Assembly (NCBI GenBank): GCA_016458225.1
Contig: JAEMGR010000009.1
Location: 1-64,000, forward strand
From: Myxococcaceae bacterium JPH2
GTDB lineage: Bacteria; Myxococcota; Myxococcia; Myxococcales; Myxococcaceae
Direction: 5' to 3'
Length of the DNA: 64,000 bases
The notes below the pieces were generated by a model, which saw nothing but the letters and a program-made list of their open reading frames with translations, searched no databases and was not told the origin of the DNA. Below, one piece after another: positions 48,327 through 57,696 of the stretch (position 1 is its first letter; every line of letters begins with the position of its first letter). The position numbers and the translations under genes are program-made.

Positions 48327-49109
48327 ATGTCGCGCAAAGTGGCCCTCATCACGGGCGCATCCATGGGTCTGGGCGAGCAGTTCGCGGAGTGCTTCGCGCG
48401 GGATGGGCATGACGTCATCCTCGTGGCGAGGAGCGCCGAGCGCCTCCAGACGCTCGCCACGCGGCTGGAGAAGGATCACGGCATCCGCGCGCACGTGCTG
48501 CCCGCGGACCTCACTCAGCCCGAGACCCCCGAGCGCCTCTTCGAGGACGTGAATGCCCGAGGCCTGGAGGTGGAGTTCCTCGTCAACAACGCGGGCTTCG
48601 GCTCCGCGGGTGCCTTCCTCGAGTTGGACCTGGCTCGGGAGGCGGAGATGGTGGAGGTCAACTGCACGGCGCTCCTCAAGCTCACGCACCTCTTCGTTCG
48701 CCCCATGCGCGAGCGAGGCAGCGGGCGCGTGCTGAACATCGCGTCCACCGCGGGCTTCCAGCCGGGTCCGTACATGGCCACGTACTACGCGACCAAGGCC
48801 TTCGTGGTGTCGTTCTCGGAGGCGCTGGCGTACGAGCTGAAGGACTCCGCCGTGACGGTGACGTGCGCATGCCCGGGTGCGACGCGCACCGAGTTCGCGT
48901 CGCGGGCAGGCACGGAGAAGTCCCGCCTGTTCCAGCGGCCCGGCGTCGCCCAGGCCTCGGACGTCGCCTCGGATGCATACCGGGCGATGATGAAGGGCCG
49001 GGTGCTGTCCGTGCACGGCCTGGCCAACTGGTTCGGCATGGAGATGGTGCGCTTCAGCCCGCGCGCGCTGGTGCGTTCCATCGCCGCGGGGCTCAACCAG
49101 AAGTCCTGA
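48327..49109 (+). CDS. Short-chain dehydrogenase/reductase
   Basis: A 260-residue SDR of classical type: cofactor motif TGASMGLG, NNAGFGSAG, catalytic Ser in NIASTAGF and the YxxxK in YYATKAF, and SEALAYELKDSAVTVTCACPG of the family. A tail helix follows. Substrate unknown; similar proteins act on hydroxy-fatty-acyl or ketone substrates. It shares 17 bp at its end with the mrfB-type gene on the opposite strand. Confidence 0.93.
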   Translation: MSRKVALITGASMGLGEQFAECFARDGHDVILVARSAERLQTLATRLEKDHGIRAHVLPADLTQPETPERLFEDVNARGLEVEFLVNNAGFGSAGAFLELDLAREAEMVEVNCTALLKLTHLFVRPMRERGSGRVLNIASTAGFQPGPYMATYYATKAFVVSFSEALAYELKDSAVTVTCACPGATRTEFASRAGTEKSRLFQRPGVAQASDVASDAYRAMMKGRVLSVHGLANWFGMEMVRFSPRALVRSIAAGLNQKS

Positions 49110-50514
49110 CGCTCCCGCGGGGCTCGACCTCGAGCGCGAGAGACAGCTCTCGCGCTCCGCGAGACACCCTGCGCTCCAACCGCTCGACGCGGCTCCGATG
49201 CGCCTCGGGCACCTCCGCTGCCCCCGCGAGCCGCGCATGTTCCAGTGCACGCGGCAGTCGCTTGAGCGCGTGCTCATACAGCTTGGACAGGGACAGGTGC
49301 AGCTCGGCCGCCTGCGAGCCTCGCGCGGTGGCCAGGGCTCGGTGGAGATAGGTCACCGCGGCCTCGTTGTCCCCCGCGCGGCGCGACACGCGTGACGCCA
49401 GCACCAGGGCCTCCATGCCGACATCGCCTCGGCCGCCGTCGGCAGCGGCTTGCGCGAAGGCCCGGGCACGCTCGGCGTCCCCCGCGCGCTCGGCCACGCC
49501 CGCGAAGCCCAGGAGGTCTCTTGGGTCCTCCCCCGCGCCTCCGACGCCACGGAAGCGCCGGACCATCTCCCCCAGCAGCGCGGCCAGGAGGAGCAAGTCG
49601 TTCACGTTGTGCTCCAGCACGCCCGTGAGCTCCGACCCATCCGTGCCGCGCAGGAAGCGGAAGTACAGCTCGGGGATCAGCGAGCCATCCACGTCCCCCA
49701 CCCGCCGGTGGCCGAGCCACTGTTCCTCCAGGTGCACCAGCCGCGCGCCACCACCGCGATGCTTGAACACGCGCCGCGCGCAGTGCAGCAGGTCCAGATG
49801 CAGCGGCACAGGTGGCGTGGGCACGCGGTTCAGCACGAAGCGCGTGCGCAGCAACGGCCAGTCGAAGCTCTTGCCGTTGTACGTCACCAGGCACGACGAC
49901 TCCGCCATGCGCTCGGCGAGCATGCGCAGCATCGGGCCTTCTTCGCCCAGGCGACGCAGGAAGAGCTGTTGCACGCGCAGCGCCCGGCCCTCGAACCACG
50001 CCATGCCCACGAGGAACGGCACGGTGCCCGTTCCGCCCGCGAGCCCCGTGGTCTCGGTGTCGAGCAGCAGCATGCGCTGGAGATCCACGCCAGCCAGCTC
50101 GGGGTGCAGCGCGAGGCTGGCCACCAGCGCGGCGTCCGCGTCCAGCGCGCCGTCCAGCGGGGCACTGCCGTGCCGGTGCCCAGGAGGGTGCAGCCGCTCA
50201 TGCACGTGCACCGTGCCATGAGGGGTCTCGCGAGCCTCCACGGGCAGCGGAGTCGGAGGCAGCACAGGCCCCACGGCTCGACGGGCCGAAGCGGTCCCCT
50301 GTCGCTCGGCCCACCCTGTCAGCAAGCGCCGCAGGGACTCCACGCGCGGATCCGTGGACTGCGGCACGGACGGTTCGGCCACGGGCTCCGCGGCGGAAGG
50401 CACTGACTCCGGAGCGGAGGGCTCCAGCGCAACAGGAGGCTCCGCGGCCTTGGCGATGGGCCGGCCTCCTGGCCCCGCACTGGTGAGCCGCGACAGCTTG
50501 CGCTTCAGGTCCAT
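49093..50514 (-). CDS. mrfB: YprB/MrfB-type RNase H-fold 3'-5' exonuclease with TPR-like tail
   Basis: A 473-residue protein with a Pro/Ala-rich N-terminus, a DEDDh exonuclease domain (Asp152 and Glu154 in LLLDTETTGLAGG, Asp218 in TYNGKSFDWPLL, and the HNVND histidine/aspartate late in the fold) and helical tetratricopeptide-like repeats in the last 140 residues (AAVTYLHRALATARGSQ and others). In Bacillus subtilis the YprB/MrfB exonuclease acts with the YprA/MrfA helicase in mitomycin C repair. Here the two genes are 15 bp apart in the same order, supporting the assignment. Confidence 0.88.
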   Translation of the reverse strand: MDLKRKLSRLTSAGPGGRPIAKAAEPPVALEPSAPESVPSAAEPVAEPSVPQSTDPRVESLRRLLTGWAERQGTASARRAVGPVLPPTPLPVEARETPHGTVHVHERLHPPGHRHGSAPLDGALDADAALVASLALHPELAGVDLQRMLLLDTETTGLAGGTGTVPFLVGMAWFEGRALRVQQLFLRRLGEEGPMLRMLAERMAESSCLVTYNGKSFDWPLLRTRFVLNRVPTPPVPLHLDLLHCARRVFKHRGGGARLVHLEEQWLGHRRVGDVDGSLIPELYFRFLRGTDGSELTGVLEHNVNDLLLLAALLGEMVRRFRGVGGAGEDPRDLLGFAGVAERAGDAERARAFAQAAADGGRGDVGMEALVLASRVSRRAGDNEAAVTYLHRALATARGSQAAELHLSLSKLYEHALKRLPRALEHARLAGAAEVPEAHRSRVERLERRVSRGARELSLALEVEPRGSVRTSG

Positions 50515-50529
50515 GCCCGCGCCCCCCGA

Positions 50530-52947
50530 CTACTGCACGCCCGCGATGCCCAGCGCCGCCAGCACATCGAGCCCCAGGCGCTTGCGCGGATGCGGATCCA
50601 CCGGCGCCACACCCGGCATGTTCCCCGCCGCCGGACCGATGCACGCGGGGCAGCCCTCTTCACACGCGCACGTCTCCAGCAACTTGCGCGCGCGAAGCAG
50701 CAGCTCGTCACGCTGATCAAACAACCGCGCCGCCAACCCCACGCCACCGGGGATGTTGTCGTAGAGGAAGATGGTGGGGTCGAAGCCCACGCTCCCGTCC
50801 TTGCGCGGCGGACCGTCCGCCTCGTCGCGATTGCCCAGCGTCTTGCCCAGATCGCGTGGGTCGATCATCAGCCCCACGCACGCCACGGTGCGCAGCGCGG
50901 TCGCCAGCCCTCGCAGCGAGTCGATGACCGCGGGCCGGGGCGCATCGAGCGAGCGCACCACCGACTCCGGCACCGTCAGCCACAGCGCCGTGGTGTGCAT
51001 CTGCATCTCAGGGAGGCGCACGTCGCCGTAGCCCACGTTCTCGTGCGTGTGGAACTTGATCTTCTTGTAGCCCACCACCTTCTCGATGACGGACACCTCG
51101 CCCATTCCCACCTGGAGCGCGGGCCCGAGCGGCGCGCCCTGGTCCTCCTGGATGACGTTCACGCGGACGTAGGTCATCGCGTCGGTGAAGTAGTCCGGCG
51201 CCACCTTGCGCACGAAGGCCTTGTGGTTCTCCAGGTCCAGGCGCTCGACCTGATACTGCTCGCCCTCGTGCTGATAGATGGCCTGCTCGTGCAGCATCGT
51301 GTGCGCCGAGCGGAAGTCCATCTCCGCGAGCGTGCGATCCGAGCCCAGCTCGATGATGACCACGTTGTCCCAGCCCACGCTGCGCAGCGACACATGGTTG
51401 GCCGGGTACGCATCCGACGACCAGTGGAACACCCGCCGTCCGCCCTCGCCCGCCGAGGGATGCACCACCTGATGCTGCGCCAGGAACCCGAGCGCCTCGG
51501 TGGTATTCTCCACCGGCACGTCGCCAAAGGAGTCGCCCTCCTCGAAGGGCAGCTCGAACGCGGCGCACTTGAGATGCTGGACGAGGATCTCGACGTTGTC
51601 GGGATCGATGCGCGCGTGCTCAACAGGAGCGCCCGTGAGCGCGCGAGGATCTCCCGCGAGGTATTGATCCAACGGCGCGCTGGAGGTGACGAGCAACGCG
51701 AGGCTGCCCGCGCCTCGGCGCCCGGCTCGACCGAAGCGCTGCCATAGCGCGGCCACCGAGCCGGGATAGCCCGCGCACACCACCGCGTCCAACGAGCCGA
51801 TGTCGATGCCCAGCTCCAGCGCGTTCGTGGCCACCACGCAGCGCACCTCGCCCGCGCGCATGGCCGCTTCGGTGGAGCGTCGCGTCCCAGGCAGGTAGCC
51901 GCCGCGATAGCCCTGGATGAGCGAAGGGTCCAGCTTCTCCTCGACGAAGCGATCGCGCAGGTACTTGAGCATCACCTCGATGTTGTTGCGAGACTGGCCG
52001 AACAACAGCGTGGACACGCCCGAGCGCACCAGGTCCGCCGTGAGCCGCACCGCGCTCTTGAGGTAGCTGGCGCGGATGCCCAGCTCGGCGTTCACCACCG
52101 GTGGGTTGTAGACGAGCACGCGGCGCTCGCCCGAGGGCGCCCCGCTCTCCGACACCAGCGCCACCTTCCGCCCGAGCATCCGCTCCGCGTGCGCCTTCGG
52201 ATTGCCGATGGTGGCCGAGGCCAGGATGAACGTGGGCGATGAGCCATGGAACCGCGCGACGCGCTGGAGCCGCCGGAGCACGTTGGCCAGATGCGAGCCG
52301 AACACGCCACGGTACGTGTGCAGCTCGTCGATGACGACGTAGCGCAGGTTCGCGAACAGCCGAGCCCAGCCCGCGTGGTGCGGAAGAATCCCCGTGTGGA
52401 GCATGTCCGGGTTGGTGAGCACCACACCGCTGCGCTCACGGGCCACGCGCCGCGCGTCTCCGGGCGTATCGCCGTCGAAGGTGATGGCGCCGTGCTCCAG
52501 CCCCGCCTCGCGCATGAACGCGCGCAGCGACTCTTCCTGATCGCGCGACAGGGCCTTGGTGGGAAACAGATAGAGCGCTCGCGCCTGGGGTTCGCGCGCG
52601 AAGCGGTCGAGCAACGGCAGGTTGTAACAAAGGCTCTTGCCGGAGGCCGTGGGGGTGGCGATGACCAGATCCTGGCCCTCGCGTGCGCGCTGGTATGCCT
52701 CGGCCTGATGCGAGAAGAGCTGCTCGACGCCTCGGCGCCGGAGCGCTTCGCGGACCTGGGGCGCGACATCCTCGGGCACGGGCGCGAAGGAGCCGGTCCG
52801 CGCGGGAGTCACCTCGTCGAGGGCAAAGTTGGACCAGAGCTGGCGATCGCGCTGCCACCCCTGGAGGACGGCGTCGAGCCCGCGAGGACCCGACCACGGC
52901 GTGCGGCGAGCCCCGGAGAACGCCTCGGGTTCCTTCACGGACTTCAT
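50530..52947 (-). CDS. mrfA: YprA/MrfA-type DEAD/DEAH helicase with DUF1998 zinc-binding end
   Basis: An 805-residue superfamily 2 helicase. Seen: Q/Walker A in VIATPTASGKSLCYNLP (about 96-112), Walker B as DELH (207-210), SAT (244-246), a second RecA domain with QRFGRAGRRG, and a C-terminal DUF1998 part with the four cysteines of MrfA-type proteins in CACEEGCPAC (760-769). Bacillus MrfA is a 3'-5' helicase for mitomycin C damage in a pathway separate from UvrABC. Co-transcribed with mrfB. There is no SD before ATG 52947, but a promoter candidate is just upstream. Confidence 0.92.
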   Translation of the reverse strand: MKSVKEPEAFSGARRTPWSGPRGLDAVLQGWQRDRQLWSNFALDEVTPARTGSFAPVPEDVAPQVREALRRRGVEQLFSHQAEAYQRAREGQDLVIATPTASGKSLCYNLPLLDRFAREPQARALYLFPTKALSRDQEESLRAFMREAGLEHGAITFDGDTPGDARRVARERSGVVLTNPDMLHTGILPHHAGWARLFANLRYVVIDELHTYRGVFGSHLANVLRRLQRVARFHGSSPTFILASATIGNPKAHAERMLGRKVALVSESGAPSGERRVLVYNPPVVNAELGIRASYLKSAVRLTADLVRSGVSTLLFGQSRNNIEVMLKYLRDRFVEEKLDPSLIQGYRGGYLPGTRRSTEAAMRAGEVRCVVATNALELGIDIGSLDAVVCAGYPGSVAALWQRFGRAGRRGAGSLALLVTSSAPLDQYLAGDPRALTGAPVEHARIDPDNVEILVQHLKCAAFELPFEEGDSFGDVPVENTTEALGFLAQHQVVHPSAGEGGRRVFHWSSDAYPANHVSLRSVGWDNVVIIELGSDRTLAEMDFRSAHTMLHEQAIYQHEGEQYQVERLDLENHKAFVRKVAPDYFTDAMTYVRVNVIQEDQGAPLGPALQVGMGEVSVIEKVVGYKKIKFHTHENVGYGDVRLPEMQMHTTALWLTVPESVVRSLDAPRPAVIDSLRGLATALRTVACVGLMIDPRDLGKTLGNRDEADGPPRKDGSVGFDPTIFLYDNIPGGVGLAARLFDQRDELLLRARKLLETCACEEGCPACIGPAAGNMPGVAPVDPHPRKRLGLDVLAALGIAGVQ

Positions 52948-52956
52948 GGGCCGGGC

Positions 52957-52985
52957 ACTGTACAGACGTGCACCGAGCGAGACAA
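52957..52985 (-). promoter_or_regulatory. Candidate promoter of mrfA-mrfB, near-leaderless
   Basis: Minus strand TTGTCT (52985-52980), exactly 17 bp, then TACAGT (52962-52957). Both hexamers match 4 of 6 consensus bases. Transcription would start roughly 3 nt before the ATG at 52947, so the mRNA could be almost leaderless, consistent with the missing Shine-Dalgarno. Confidence 0.4.
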
Positions 52986-53137
52986 CGCGCGAACTCGGCG
53001 TTCGCACAGCCTCCAAGTGCTCATCAAGGATAACGGGGAGTCCTACTGAGACAGCGGACGAGGGAGCGCTCCACGAATAGGGAGCAGTGGTCGGGCGCTT
53101 CCGGTACCCTCGCGTCCCCCCTTTTGACGGAGCCCCC

Positions 53138-53581
53138 ATGCGCCGCATCACGCCCATGCTGCTCGCCCTCGGAATCATGGGCTGCGCCTCGACGCGAGGC
53201 AGCGCGGCATCGGGTGTGACGGAGGCCGCGGTCCTGGAGACCGAGCAGGCGTGGTACGCGGCCCTGGTCGCGAAGGACTCGGCCCGACTGGAGAAGTTCC
53301 TGGCGGACGACTTCGTGCTGAGCGGGCTCGACCCGTCTGTCGAGTGCCGTGAGCGCTACCTCCAGACCGTGGCCATGCCCGAGCGCAGCCTGGAGCCGCT
53401 CGCGCTCGATGATCGACAGGCGCGCGTGTATGGCGACAGCGCCGTCACCACCGGCCGGGCCCAGCTTCGGGGGCTCTGGAACGATCGCCCACTGGCCATC
53501 ACCTTTCGCTACACGAACGTCTTTGTCTTGCGGGACGGACATTGGCTTGCGGTGGCGTCACACGTCAGCAAGGTTGAGTAG
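53138..53581 (+). CDS. SnoaL/DUF4440-like lipoprotein
   Basis: A 147-residue lipoprotein (MRRITPMLLALGIMGCAS, Cys16) with an NTF2-like/DUF4440 fold: TEQAWYAALVAKDSARLEKF, ADDFVLSGLDP, RERYLQTV, GDSAVTTGRAQLRGLW, TNVFVLRDGHWLAVASHVSK. Such domains bind small ligands or catalyse isomerisations; the function is not predictable here. It starts 190 bp from the divergent mrfA gene and is followed by the AgmX-like gene. Confidence 0.85.
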   Translation: MRRITPMLLALGIMGCASTRGSAASGVTEAAVLETEQAWYAALVAKDSARLEKFLADDFVLSGLDPSVECRERYLQTVAMPERSLEPLALDDRQARVYGDSAVTTGRAQLRGLWNDRPLAITFRYTNVFVLRDGHWLAVASHVSKVE

Positions 53582-53667
53582 GCTCTCGCGCGGGAGCGGC
53601 GCGTCAGGGTCCAAAGTCACCGGGGCCCTTCTGGCCCGGCCCTGGCGAGCGATGAAGGAGCAGCAGC

Positions 53668-55479
53668 ATGGGCAGCAACCCTGAGGACGGTGGAAAACCC
53701 CCGGCCACTCCTGCGGCAGACCGGTCCTCCGTCTTGGGTGAGGTGTCGGAGTCGGAGCTGGATGCGTTCGTCGGCCAGCTTCGCACCGCGCGCAACGCCG
53801 TGGTCCCCCGCGCGCCGGCGCCACGCTCGCGCTGGGATGTGGGCTCGGAGCGCTTGCACCGAGGCACGCGGTACTCGCAGCGCGCGAGCCCGCTCGAGGG
53901 TCCCCCTGAGCCGCCGAAGGAAGAGAGCCCGCCGAGTCACGCGTGGTACGCGGTCATGGGTGGAAGAATCACCGGGCCCTACGACGTCGCCGCCCTGCGG
54001 GGCCATTGGCAGCGGGGAGAGCTTCACGCCGACTCACTCTGCTGGCGCGAAGGACTCGCGGCCTGGCAGCCCATTCATCAACTGACAGAGCTTCGTGAAG
54101 TGCTCGCGGCCGCCGCCGCGACCTCGCCCGGAGCAACGCCGGCGCAGGTCGGCCAGGTGCAGCCAGCGCAGACGATGGGACAGGTGGGCCCAGTCCATCC
54201 GGCCGCGCCCGCGCAGGCGACCCAGGCGCAAGCGGGCCGGGCTCCCGTGTCGCAGCCCACCGCTCCCGCGCAGCCAGCACCGTCGCCGCAGACGTCGTGG
54301 GGCGCCGAGGCTCGGGCGACGACAGTGGACGCAGCCCCCGTGGATTCCAGCGGGCCCACGCCACAGGCGAATCCGGAGCCCCTGCACATCGTCGCAGCGC
54401 CCCGCGACATCTCGGGAGACCCGACGCTCCTCGTGCCCATGCTCGCCGGAGACTCAGCGCCGAGTGGCCACGAGCCTTCTTCGGAGGCTCAGGGCGCGAC
54501 GCGAAAGCGACGCTGGCTCTCCGGGCTCCTGCCGCTGCTGGGCGGTGGCCTCCTCGGAGGCGCGGCCGTGGCGGCGGTTCTCGTCTACGTGGGGAACCGG
54601 GGCGCGAGCCCTCCGCTCGTGACTCACGAAGCAGCGCCCGCGCCCCAAGCGCAGGCCCCCCTGCCTGAGACAACCGTTCCCCCGCCCGCGCCCCCGCCGA
54701 CACAGGACCCGGCGCTCGCCGCCCCCACGGCGCCCATCGCGAGCACGCCATCCGTCGCGACCGACGCCGTGCACGCAGCCTCACCCGTGGCTTCCACTCC
54801 GGCGCCCACGGCTGGCGCGCCCATCGCCGCGCTGCGAGCGCCCGTGACCGCGGCTCCCGATGACGACGACTCGGAGGACGAGCCGCCCCCGTCCAGGAAG
54901 GGCGCCTCGCAGGAGACCGAAGCGGACGAAGGGACGCCGCTGCCTCCGCTCGCGCCGGAGGTCCACGTGCGCGCCTCGGCCGTGGCGCCCCTGTCCGGCC
55001 GCGCTCGAGTCCAGCCCGAGGTCACCCCGCCTCCGCCCCACGACGCCGCTCCGCCCCCGCCGGCGCCGCCCAAGGAGCCCGGCGAGGAGCTGGGGCCAGA
55101 CGAGGCCTACGCCCACGAGTTGGAGCACCCGCCGGCCCGCCCCCCTCCACCGAAGCCGTCTGTGTGGATTCCTCCGGATCCCTCGGTGAAGGCGATGCCG
55201 GCGACGCTGGCGCAGGAGGACATCTTCACCGTCGTCCTCGCGAATCAGTCGGAGTTGGCGACCTGCGCGGCCTTGCCTGGCGCGACCTCCAACGAGGGAA
55301 AGCGGGTCATCGTTCGCTGGAGCATCCTGCCCAATGGTCGCGTGACGGACGTGTTGTTGGAGAACGGTCGGCTGCGCGGCACGCCCATGGCTCGATGCAT
55401 CGAGGGAAAGGTCCGGGCGTGGACATTCACGCCCCATCGAGAGCAGGGCGAGCCCGTCCGCTTTCCGTTCGTGTTCTGA
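53668..55479 (+). CDS. AgmX-like protein (GYF_2 domain, membrane segment, TonB-C-like end)
   Basis: A 603-residue protein. Residues 92-137 form a GYF_2 domain (AWYAVMGGRITGPYDVAALR, LCWREGLAAWQPI); a Pro/Ala/Gln-rich linker leads to one membrane segment (LLPLLGGGLLGGAAVAAVLV, about 285-308), a long Pro-rich periplasmic stretch and a C-terminal AgmX/PglI domain (LATCAALPGATSNEG, VRWSILPNGRVTDVLLENG, MARCIEGKVRAWTF) with its two conserved cysteines. AgmX-type proteins support adventurous gliding in Myxococcus. AAGGAG supports ATG 53668. This copy lacks the N-terminal zinc ribbon often seen in the family. Confidence 0.85.
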   Translation: MGSNPEDGGKPPATPAADRSSVLGEVSESELDAFVGQLRTARNAVVPRAPAPRSRWDVGSERLHRGTRYSQRASPLEGPPEPPKEESPPSHAWYAVMGGRITGPYDVAALRGHWQRGELHADSLCWREGLAAWQPIHQLTELREVLAAAAATSPGATPAQVGQVQPAQTMGQVGPVHPAAPAQATQAQAGRAPVSQPTAPAQPAPSPQTSWGAEARATTVDAAPVDSSGPTPQANPEPLHIVAAPRDISGDPTLLVPMLAGDSAPSGHEPSSEAQGATRKRRWLSGLLPLLGGGLLGGAAVAAVLVYVGNRGASPPLVTHEAAPAPQAQAPLPETTVPPPAPPPTQDPALAAPTAPIASTPSVATDAVHAASPVASTPAPTAGAPIAALRAPVTAAPDDDDSEDEPPPSRKGASQETEADEGTPLPPLAPEVHVRASAVAPLSGRARVQPEVTPPPPHDAAPPPPAPPKEPGEELGPDEAYAHELEHPPARPPPPKPSVWIPPDPSVKAMPATLAQEDIFTVVLANQSELATCAALPGATSNEGKRVIVRWSILPNGRVTDVLLENGRLRGTPMARCIEGKVRAWTFTPHREQGEPVRFPFVF

Positions 55480-55520
55480 GCACCAGCGAAGCGCCTCGGT
55501 TCGGTTAGTGTGCCGCCACC

Positions 55521-56768
55521 GTGGCGCTCGCGATCTTCCTCTTCACGTATGTCTTCATCGCCGGGGCGAAGCTGCCCGGGCTCAAGCTGGACCGCGCGGG
55601 TGGAGCGCTGCTGGGCGCCCTGCTCATGGTCGTCTTCGGCATCGTCACGCCCGCCCAGGTCATGGGCCACAGCTCGCTGCCGAGCGGGCGCGCCATCGAC
55701 GGCGACACCATCCTCCTGCTGCTCGGGATGATGCTGCTGGCCGAGTACCTGTCGGTCGCGAACGTCTTCCGGCTCGCGGGAGCCCAAGCGGTCCGAGTGG
55801 CGCACACGCCGCGCCGGCTCCTGGTGGCGGTGACGTTCGTGAGCGCGGGCCTCTCCGCGTTCCTCGTCAACGACACCGTGTGCCTGATGCTGACCCCGCT
55901 CGTGCTGGCGGTGGTCGAAGAGGTCGACCTGCCGCCCGCGCCGTACCTGCTCGCCACCTGCATGGGCAGCAACAGCGGCTCGGTGGCCACCTTCACGGGC
56001 AACCCGCAGAACATGCTCATCCAGGGGGCCTCGGGGCTGTCCTATGCGAGCTTCGCGGCCTACATGGCGCTGCCCGCGCTGCTCTCGACCGCCCTCGTCG
56101 CCGCGGCGCTCGTGTTCCTCTTCCGCTACGATCTGCCCGATCGCCGCTTCGATCCCCACCCTCCCCCGACCGACGTGAACCGCCGGCTGATGTGGCTCGC
56201 GCTGGGCTCGCTGCTCGGCGTCGTGATCGCGTTCTTCATGGGCCTGCCCATGAGCTGGAGCGCGCTGGCCGGTGGCGTCGCCGTGATGACGCTCAGCGGA
56301 CTGGAGCCGAGGCATCACCTGGAGCGCGTTGACTGGGTGCTGTTGCTGTTCTTCGCCAGCCTGTTCGTCGTCGTGTACGGGGTGAATCAGGGCGGCTGGG
56401 CGGAGGCCATTCGCGGGCTGTTCTCACCGCTGATGGCGGGGCCTCCGTGGCGCGAGACGCTCGGCTTCGCCACATTGACCTTGGTGGGCTCCAACATCTT
56501 CAGCAACGTGCCCTTCGTGATGCTGGCGCGCTCGTGGGTGCCCGGCCTGCAGAACCCCGAGCTGGGCTGGCACGTGCTCGCGCTCGGCTCCACGCTGGCG
56601 GGCAACCTCACGCTGGTGGGCAGCGTGGCGAACCTCATCGTGTTCGAGGCCGCGCGCGGCAAGGTGCACATGAGCTTCATGCGCTACCTGCGCGTGGGCC
56701 TCCCCGTGACACTGCTCAGCTTCGTCATCGGTCTGGCCGTGCTGCTGGCCGAGCACGCGCTGTTCTGA
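55521..56768 (+). CDS. SLC13/ArsB-type anion permease
   Basis: A 415-residue inner-membrane transporter with about 11 segments. Seen: LKLDRAGGALLGALLMVVFG, DTILLLLGMMLLAEYLS, SAFLVNDTVCLMLTPLVLAV, GSNSGSVATFTGNPQNMLI and, in the second half, SNIFSNVPFVMLARSW and AGNLTLVGSVANLIVFEAAR; these asparagine-rich hairpins with N-P or A-N are the signature of the ArsB/NhaD/SLC13 superfamily. The transported ion is unknown; no arsR or arsC is near. The start is GTG 55521. It ends 1 bp before the convergent lipoprotein gene. Confidence 0.9.
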   Translation: MALAIFLFTYVFIAGAKLPGLKLDRAGGALLGALLMVVFGIVTPAQVMGHSSLPSGRAIDGDTILLLLGMMLLAEYLSVANVFRLAGAQAVRVAHTPRRLLVAVTFVSAGLSAFLVNDTVCLMLTPLVLAVVEEVDLPPAPYLLATCMGSNSGSVATFTGNPQNMLIQGASGLSYASFAAYMALPALLSTALVAAALVFLFRYDLPDRRFDPHPPPTDVNRRLMWLALGSLLGVVIAFFMGLPMSWSALAGGVAVMTLSGLEPRHHLERVDWVLLLFFASLFVVVYGVNQGGWAEAIRGLFSPLMAGPPWRETLGFATLTLVGSNIFSNVPFVMLARSWVPGLQNPELGWHVLALGSTLAGNLTLVGSVANLIVFEAARGKVHMSFMRYLRVGLPVTLLSFVIGLAVLLAEHALF

Positions 56769-56769
56769 G

Positions 56770-57603
56770 TCAGGGATCCGGCGCGGGCAGCTCGCCCGCG
56801 GGAAGCTCCGGCTCCGCGGGCTTGGGCGGCGCGACCTGACGCCCCGTCACGTGCACGCTGTCCGGCCCGCTCCCTTCCAGCCGCGTGGGCGGCGCCTTGG
56901 CGCTCGCGTGCCGGTCCTTCGGCGTGAGGTCCTTCACGAAGGTCGCGGCCACCTCGTCCAGCATCGCCGTCACCGCGATCCGGAACAGCTCCGGCTCCTT
57001 GCCCACCTTGAACGGATCCAGGTGCGGCGCGCCCGCGACGACCTGATCGACGTGGAACGGCCGGCGCCACACCTCCGAGCGACCGCTCAGCGAGAACATG
57101 CGCCCGTAGCCCTCGACGAACGCGCCCGCGCGCCCGCCCTTGCTGCGCATGCCGTAGTCCTGGATGACGAACTCGACGATGGTGTCCGCCCCCAGCGGCG
57201 AGAGCAGCTCGTAGTCCGGCGCGTTGGCGGGGACCTCCTCCACCAGGAAGCTCTCCAGCGACGAGGCCACCTGCGCCGGATCCACCGTCTGCGTCCACGG
57301 CGCCTCGCGCGGCAGCTGCGTCAGCGTGTTGACGCGCAGGCGCTCGGAGATCTCGAAGCGCGTGACGGCCTTCTGCAGCTTCACCACGAGCCGGCGATCC
57401 GCCTCCTTCGGCTCCAGCTTCTTCAGCTTGCCGCCGTACGAGTCATCGTCGCGGAACACCACGCTGCGAGGCCCCGCGCCATCCTCGATGCGCGAAATGA
57501 ACGCGGGCCGCTGCACGCTGTCCAGGTCCGCCCCCGCCAACCGCTGGGTGGCACAACCGGAGATGAGCAACCCAAGGATTCCCATGAACAGACTTCGAGC
57601 CAT
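56770..57603 (-). CDS. Lipoprotein of unknown function
   Basis: A 277-residue lipoprotein (MARSLFMGILGLLISGCATQ, Cys17). Seen: LKKLEPKEADRRLVVKLQKA, ADTIVEFVIQDYGMRSKGGR, GYGRMFSLSGRSEVWRRPFH and a helical AVTAMLDEVAATFVKDL, then a Pro-rich end. It resembles myxobacterial lipoproteins with a C-terminal DUF but I cannot name the family. A TTG two codons before the ATG exists; I start at ATG 57603. It is divergent from the MshEN gene with 93 bp between them. Confidence 0.75.
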   Translation of the reverse strand: MARSLFMGILGLLISGCATQRLAGADLDSVQRPAFISRIEDGAGPRSVVFRDDDSYGGKLKKLEPKEADRRLVVKLQKAVTRFEISERLRVNTLTQLPREAPWTQTVDPAQVASSLESFLVEEVPANAPDYELLSPLGADTIVEFVIQDYGMRSKGGRAGAFVEGYGRMFSLSGRSEVWRRPFHVDQVVAGAPHLDPFKVGKEPELFRIAVTAMLDEVAATFVKDLTPKDRHASAKAPPTRLEGSGPDSVHVTGRQVAPPKPAEPELPAGELPAPDP

Positions 57604-57696
57604 GTGCAAAAGCTACCTCAACCGAGCCCCGCAGGCGCCTTCCCGAGCAGGTTCCTCGGACGCGACCTCGCCCGCTCGCTGGTATGCTCGACGGCC

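Noticed and set aside
52948-53050. LexA/SOS box before mrfA
   Set aside because: CTGTACAG at 52958 resembles half of the enterobacterial LexA box but lacks the full dyad, and it overlaps the proposed -10. It does not match the myxobacterial LexA consensus as I recall it.
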